NCBI RefSeq assembly: GCF_003576645.1
Contig: NC_044917.1
Location: 7,236,507 to 7,300,506 of the forward strand
Length of the DNA: 64,000 nt
Reading direction: 5' to 3'
Source: Ipomoea triloba
Taxonomy: Eukaryota; Streptophyta; Magnoliopsida; Solanales; Convolvulaceae
The notes under the pieces are model-generated. The model ran no database searches. It was given only the letters and a program-made list of their open reading frames with translations, and had not been told where the DNA came from. The position numbers and the translations under genes were made by a program. This document shows positions 54,761 to 64,000 of the stretch, piece after piece (within the stretch, counting starts at the first letter, position 1; each line of letters begins with the position of its first letter).

Positions 54761-57700
54761 TTTCCATTCTTCTATCCATTTGACAATATCTCCATTGGGG
54801 TGAACTGCATATCATAGTTCAAAGGAGTCTCTTTTTCATTGTTATGTTTGTCACCCAGGATGGGATTCACATACGCCATGACTAGTTTTATTGTTTCACG
54901 CATTATGAAAAAAGAACTCGCTAAGTAAACGGGAGGGAGAAATTCGTTAAAACAACCAGAGGAAAGACACAGAAACTGCAAACAAAATTAAACCAATAAA
55001 ACAAAGCAAAGGGAAACAACAGTGCAAAAATAAGAGAGCAACGACCGGTAGCAGTGGAGGTGGAGGAGAAAACGATGACGACAAAGAAGACAATGAAGGC
55101 GGACGCTATCTAAGGTGGAGATGGCAGCAGGGGAAGATGATCGGACGTCGCCTACGATCCACTTGCTTCATAGAGGCGGCGGCCTTGAAGAAAACCAAAG
55201 ACCCGAGAGAACTTCAATGGGTAGTGTTGGTGCGCTCAATGCGTATCAATCCTATACTCTTTGTGGCCACTACTTTGCTTCCAGCGCACTCCACATGCAT
55301 AAGTACATGTATAGCTTCCGCCCTCGAGTACATAAAAGATCTGAGTAGCCTGGGTAGTTGATGCTTGTGTTGTTAAATGATGGAAGGTTCTGGATTCTAT
55401 ATCCCCTGACAACACCTCTTTTATTTATTTTGCTCCATACTTTCTTCTTTCCTTAGCCCAATAGAATTTCATTATTCTTGTTGGACAAAGACTTTTCCAA
55501 TAAAATAGACCCGGGTGTTAGGTTGCCATCAATACAAATGCACAATGAGAAGCACTTCAGTGGTCGCTATATTTGGCAACCACTCTCCCTATTTTTATTT
55601 TTTAATTGTTCTTTTGTTTTAAATCCTATTTGGCACCCAAAAGAAAACCTTGAAAAAAAAAACCACAACATTGGAGTTACACTTCTAATTGAAAAATTAA
55701 CTAAAATTGAAAATTCAAAGTTTATTGAGAACTGTTAAATTAGTTAATTGATGTTAAGAGCATTCAGTAAATTGCCTATTGAGTAAGGTATACTTAATAC
55801 GGAGTAATAAATTAAAGATATGTTATATAAAAAATTTCCTCATCACATTCAGTTGGTGTCTTTTCCTTTTGCTCTGATCTCTAGCTATCTTGTTTTTCTT
55901 GGATGGAGACGAGATAGGATATACCATACATATTTAAATATAACATTAATTAAGAGGTACTTTGTATCAAGACTCGAGGAGTGGAGGATGGGGACACAAA
56001 GTGTATATTGATAAAGAAGATAAACACAATAATTGAGGGGGAGAGGTCCACACAAGTATGGATGGATACATGGTGAACACTCAATAATACGTACGAAAGG
56101 GAAGCAAAAGAAAAAGTGGCAATTTCTGAAGCACACGTACTTGGCGAGCCTTACGTTATATTGCAGTCAACTTGAATTGTTTGGAATTATATTTATAAAT
56201 CGAATAGAATATTTCTTGTCTGGACATGCCTTCATCGTCCTGCTTGTGCTTGTGGCATGGACCTTCATCGCAGGAAACCAACAATACTACGTTACCCACT
56301 TAGCTACTTCCTAATAATTGTCGCCACGCACTATACGATTTCGATTTTTATATATATCTAAAAACATTGTCATCTGTCAAGTACTATGTAACTTGTAACT
56401 CAATGACATCTCTATGACGTACTATATTGTAATAGACTCCGTAATACTTAAAAAAAGAAAAAGAAAAAAAAAAGAGTCTGTAGTACTAAAAAAAAATCTC
56501 CCTCTTCATATTGTTTAATAAGCCAAGTTTAAATTTGAAATTTTAGAATTTTTTGGTCACCGTTAGTTTGTACTTTTAATTTGAAACACATTCCCCGACC
56601 TTAGCTTGTAATCCCTTGTATACACTATGCCCATGCCCACATATATTGTAGCACGACGAATTCATTTTGCCCAAAATATATATATAATAGGCGAAATTGA
56701 GAAAGCGGAGAATTGGGACTTTCGTATGGTTGACGTATGTAGGTAATCTAATTATTATGATTACTGAATAATATAAAATATGTTAATTAATTTTTCAAAA
56801 AAGTATTCCCAACAAATATATATTCTATGCAATTAATTTTTTAATAATTTAATTAGCAAGAAAGTAACAAACATCTTAGTTCAAAATGCACATATTGCTT
56901 AAAACACATACAGAGACAAGCTGAGAATGACACTAGACTACAATCATTACTTGGCGTATCTCTATACTTTCTCTATCCATTTCATCATTGACTCGCAAGG
57001 GCTACTTTCAAAATCACCTTGTCCCTCACTCTCCGCAATAGTAGTTTGAGACTAAATTTAGAATTGTCACCAAAGACAAAGGTTATCCGCTGGAATTAAC
57101 TTGTTTAATAGTTAAAAATATGTAAACTATTTAAAAATGGTAAAATTCACTATATATACTAAAATAAAAATAAAAAACCAAATGTATTAACTGAATTATT
57201 CATCTTTTTCAAACAAACTTATCTATGTAAAACTAAAAATAAATGAATATATATGTGCGAGCTATAGTTTGTTGTAAACTTTTAGGAACAAATACTACTT
57301 ATTGTATTATTATTAAGTCGTACAAATAAAATTGAAAATAATACACGATGGGTAAATTTTGAATTTTATGTGAATTTTACATATAAAATCCGTATATACA
57401 TACTAGTTTAATTTAAAACCCACATCAATCCACCGCCACTATGACTCAAAAATATTAACCCACGTATGCCAAAATTCATGCTGAAAAATTACCATTGTTA
57501 TCCCTATGCACTAATAACATCTAGTGTAGCTTAATATATATGTTCCAATGACAACTATATTTCTACTTCAGTCTGGTCTTTTTAATTTCCCAATATCCAG
57601 ATTAGATTAGGCTGTAAAATAACAATTATTATATTTCTCAATTAATTAAGGTGCAGCACAACTTATTGCATTCTTCAAGCCCAATGCTCTTTCAATTCCG

Positions 57701-59190
57701 CGCGTCCGATCTGGATGGCAAATTAACTTATATATTAAAGCTATAAGCTCAAGTAATTTGGAGCTTAGCACGCAATTGCCTGTCTTTATCTCCACACGCC
57801 TTAAGTTTTGCCTACAAACCTAGCTTTAAGACAATCACATGGAGGGGATTTATTTATATTATAATAATAATTAGATGCTCAAAGTTTCAGGCATGCAGCA
57901 GCTATCAAAAGTTTAAATATGATATTTTTAGATGGTAATTATTAATTAAATAACCAAAACTTTAATTTAAAATTCTACTTCAAGTACTCACCTGGTGAAG
58001 ACTACTTCTGGCCAAAGTCAACTGAAAACCATCCTGCTTGGTTCATTATGGAAGTCATCCATTATACTATTGTTGTGTGGAGTAAGTTTGAAACCACAAA
58101 AAAGTTGCCACAATCAGGGAGCTAGCCCAGTTGTCATCGGAACAAGAATGAATATAATAATATGCGTTCAAAATTGATTTGTGAGTAATTATTTTAAAAT
58201 ATTATTTTGAACCGTGTTTATTGCCTTTTGAGTCGTTTTAAAGTTTATAAGTTTTGATTTGTTATAAAAAGATTATTAAAAATAAAACCTCATAATTAAA
58301 CAATAGGCCTGAAATTTGATGTAAGCAGTAGCCTTGTGTTCCTCGGCTCCGCAACTCAATCTGTCTTTATGTATATATATGTGTGTGTATCTCCAGTCTC
58401 CACACTCCAATGAAATCCATTAGACCAATGAGATGCATGAATTTGAAATGGCGTGCAGGTGTGGATATATGGGTGTTTTGCCTAGAAAATAGAAATTGAA
58501 ACCTACAAGGCACCCATTCACGTGGAGGGGAGTTGCTCATGTCCCACTTACCAAATCATCATATATATAATGCAAAACCAAGGCAATCACGCTGCTCCAT
58601 CTCACACAAATAACATTTTCCAAATATTTTTTTAATTAATTAACTTTCATTTAATTACGCACCATAATTAATTCTTTCATTTCAAACTTCCCACTAATTA
58701 AACCACTTTTATGCGTATCACATGCCTCCCATTTGTTCCATAACACGTCCTGTGTCCCATTTTTGCAACATACATTCACACGTACGCACCACAAGAACGA
58801 ACGACAAGTTTCAAAATTCTGAAAAATGCAAGCTTATCACACATCATTTTAACCTTTGTAATCAACAAAAAGTATTGAATAGGGGGAGCTCAGTTGGTTT
58901 CTGGTGGGTGTTAGGTTATGAACAATACTACAATAGCAAGAATGCTAATGTATTTACACTTTGATAGCTAATATATTACTACTATATTAGTACTACACTA
59001 AAATTTCTAAACATTTCAACTAAAAGTTTATAGTTATATAAAGTAACCATCCGTGAGCACGTCATTGTTTTGATAAAAACCACTTTTGCAAGGAGATATA
59101 TTTGCATTTCTAAAATCAAAGGATCAAAGTATATATTATGCAAGCTTGAGAACATAATAGAACAAAAAGAATGAAAGAAAAATGCATGCT
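54761..59190. other. Long intergenic spacer before the S-domain kinase
   Basis: About 4.4 kb with no gene recognised. A region at 55020-55330 is less AT-rich (GTGGAGGTGGAGGAGAAAAC and onward) and opens two overlapping short ORFs, neither with recognisable features. A scrap of SINE (GAGCTCAGTTGGTTTC) lies at 58888. The remainder is AT-rich with poly-A and (AT)n runs. Confidence 0.4.
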
Positions 59191-59192
59191 TT

Positions 59193-62923
<3,731 letters not shown>

Positions 62924-63599
62924 ACTTGCACTGTTGCACCTAATGCCTTCGTCCGTCACTGAGTTTAGTATTTAGGATCCCTATACCTATTTGTTTCCTT
63001 TTTTTATCATTTTCGCCTGCCATATTCGTATTGTTTATTTGTTATTCCTGCACATTAATGTGCTGGATCGAATTGGAAAAAACAAGAACTCTTATCCCGC
63101 AGCTCCTCCACGTGGTTTGGTCAACGGTACCTTCCAAAAATGCACAGTGGTTGGGTTCAACCGTTCAAGAATCAAAATATTTAGATAATAACAAATGACA
63201 AAAACAAAAATGGAGTTTTTTTATTGTCAACTTCTTTCAAAAGCTGACACATTCATGGTGTGGACCGTGTGGTGCACCGAAGTTGCAACATAAGAAGGGG
63301 TTACATCCTATTACAAGTCAATAACTTATTTTTTTAGTTTTGATGTAAAAAAAAAACATGATAAATTTAATTAAAAATTTTAAAAATCCAATGGTCTATT
63401 TAACTTCTGATATAAAATTTAGGAACTATTTATCCTTTTTCCCTATAAGAATTAAATCAATCAGTGTAATAGTATATTTCTATTACAGTCTTACATGAAA
63501 CAATTTCACACAAGAGCAGCTCCTATAAGAATTAATGCAATATTTCTTCCTCAAACAAAAAATCAATGCAATATTTGAACTTTTGTTGATGCTGTATTT

Positions 63600-63790
63600 C
63601 CCAATGGATCCACACAAAAATGGCAGAATTTGTATGTCTGACAAGTGCCAAACAAAAACCAAGTGTAGCATTGAATGAATGAATGATCCATTCAACCAGG
63701 TTCTTCCCAACCTTCATTCCTGGTAAATAATCGAAACTCAGACGGGGCAAAATTTTCTGTGTTCCTGTCATTTTCATTATCTGTAATGGG
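63600..63790 (-). pseudogene. Relic of an S-domain kinase lectin region
   Basis: The minus-strand reading LSFDYLPGMKVGKNLVEW parallels QSFDYPTDTYLPGMKIGWDF of the intact gene, with a four-to-five-residue gap (PTDT missing). Preceding text (GATAATGAAAATGACAGGAA, AGAAAATTTT) also resembles the GDGNEEKNF region. The frame then loses similarity. It lies between the intact gene and the next copy, so it is likely a leftover of tandem duplication. Confidence 0.5.
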
Positions 63791-63796
63791 CGCTTT

Positions 63797-64000
63797 CTAG
63801 CGCGGTTCTAAGCTTGTAATGGTGATCTCGTTTGTTGATCTTAACTCATTTCTGCTAGAACAACTGGTACTATCACCTTCTGTGAAAAAACCGGGCTGTT
63901 TAGCCGGGGGCAAGACACCTTCATTATTCAACATTAGGATCACGGAAGACATGCTTGGCCTGTCTTCTGGGCGCTGTTGCACGCACAACAGAGCCACATG
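63797..64000 (-). CDS. S-domain receptor kinase, last exon (continues beyond the window)
   Basis: C-terminal 66-67 residues of a second kinase of the same family: [40 protein letters not shown] and the ending [11 protein letters not shown]. It aligns with the last exon of the 59193-62923 gene ([30 protein letters not shown]). The frame is open at the window edge, so only part of the exon is seen. Same strand and head-to-tail arrangement suggest a tandem cluster. Confidence 0.88.
   Translation of the reverse strand, partial: HVALLCVQQRPEDRPSMSSVILMLNNEGVLPPAKQPGFFTEGDSTSCSSRNELRSTNEITITSLEPR

Noticed and set aside
55115..55361. Two overlapping ORFs of 74-77 codons in a less AT-rich spot
   Set aside because: No recognisable domain, splice partners or TATA box; reported only as a spacer feature.

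Overview
The window is nuclear DNA from a flowering plant. Genes are intron-rich with GT..AG introns, coding exons stand out in AT-rich spacers, and the spacers hold MITEs, tRNA-derived SINEs and retrotransposon scraps. The families (myosin VIII, CNGC4, S-domain receptor kinase, wound-induced DUF3774, DUF4220/DUF594) point to a eudicot. The frequent ACTCCGTA motif is reminiscent of Convolvulaceae such as Ipomoea, but that is a weak guess.

Layout. 0.1-3.5 kb: 3' half of a class VIII myosin (+). 4.0-8.7 kb: spacer with a broken tRNA-Phe copy, a local duplication and a TIR element. 8.8-12.8 kb: CNGC4-type cyclic-nucleotide-gated channel (+), with a fold-back MITE in intron 4. 14.5-15.0 kb: decayed hAT-like transposase piece. 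15.3-16.2 kb: DUF1223 thioredoxin-like protein (+). 16.5-18.5 kb: VAP4-type MSP-domain protein (-). 19.5-21.7 kb: repeat cluster including the 3' end of a Ty1/copia element. 22.0-24.1 kb: two DUF3774 wound-induced small proteins (-). 25.8-29.4 kb: ABC1/UbiB-type atypical kinase (+). 29.8-42.7 kb: a segmental duplication with two intronless DUF4220/DUF594 genes (33.35-35.73 and 39.39-41.91 kb, +), each with a homologous leader, plus a third leader with no gene. 44.6-45.6 kb: Ser-rich membrane protein of unknown function (+). 47.0-49.3 kb: PHOS32/34-like universal stress protein (+). 51.4-52.0 kb: BBX28/29-like B-box protein (-). 59.2-62.9 kb: complete S-domain receptor kinase (-), followed by a relic S-domain piece and the 3' end of a second kinase at the window edge.

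Gene order is informative. From memory of Arabidopsis, CNGC4, a DUF1223 gene, myosin ATM2, PHOS32 and BBX29 lie close together on chromosome 5. Myosin VIII-B, PHOS34, BBX28 and S-domain kinases lie together on chromosome 4. This window carries one merged set, as expected if Arabidopsis split an ancestral block after genome duplication. Several genes are linked to defence or stress (CNGC4, DUF3774, PHOS32-like, S-domain kinase), but nothing shows that they form one pathway.

No operon-like system, CRISPR array or viral genome was seen. The most unusual observations are a 79-bp tandem duplication across the start codon of the second DUF4220/DUF594 gene, the orphan third leader of that family, and long fold-back MITEs, one of them inside CNGC4.
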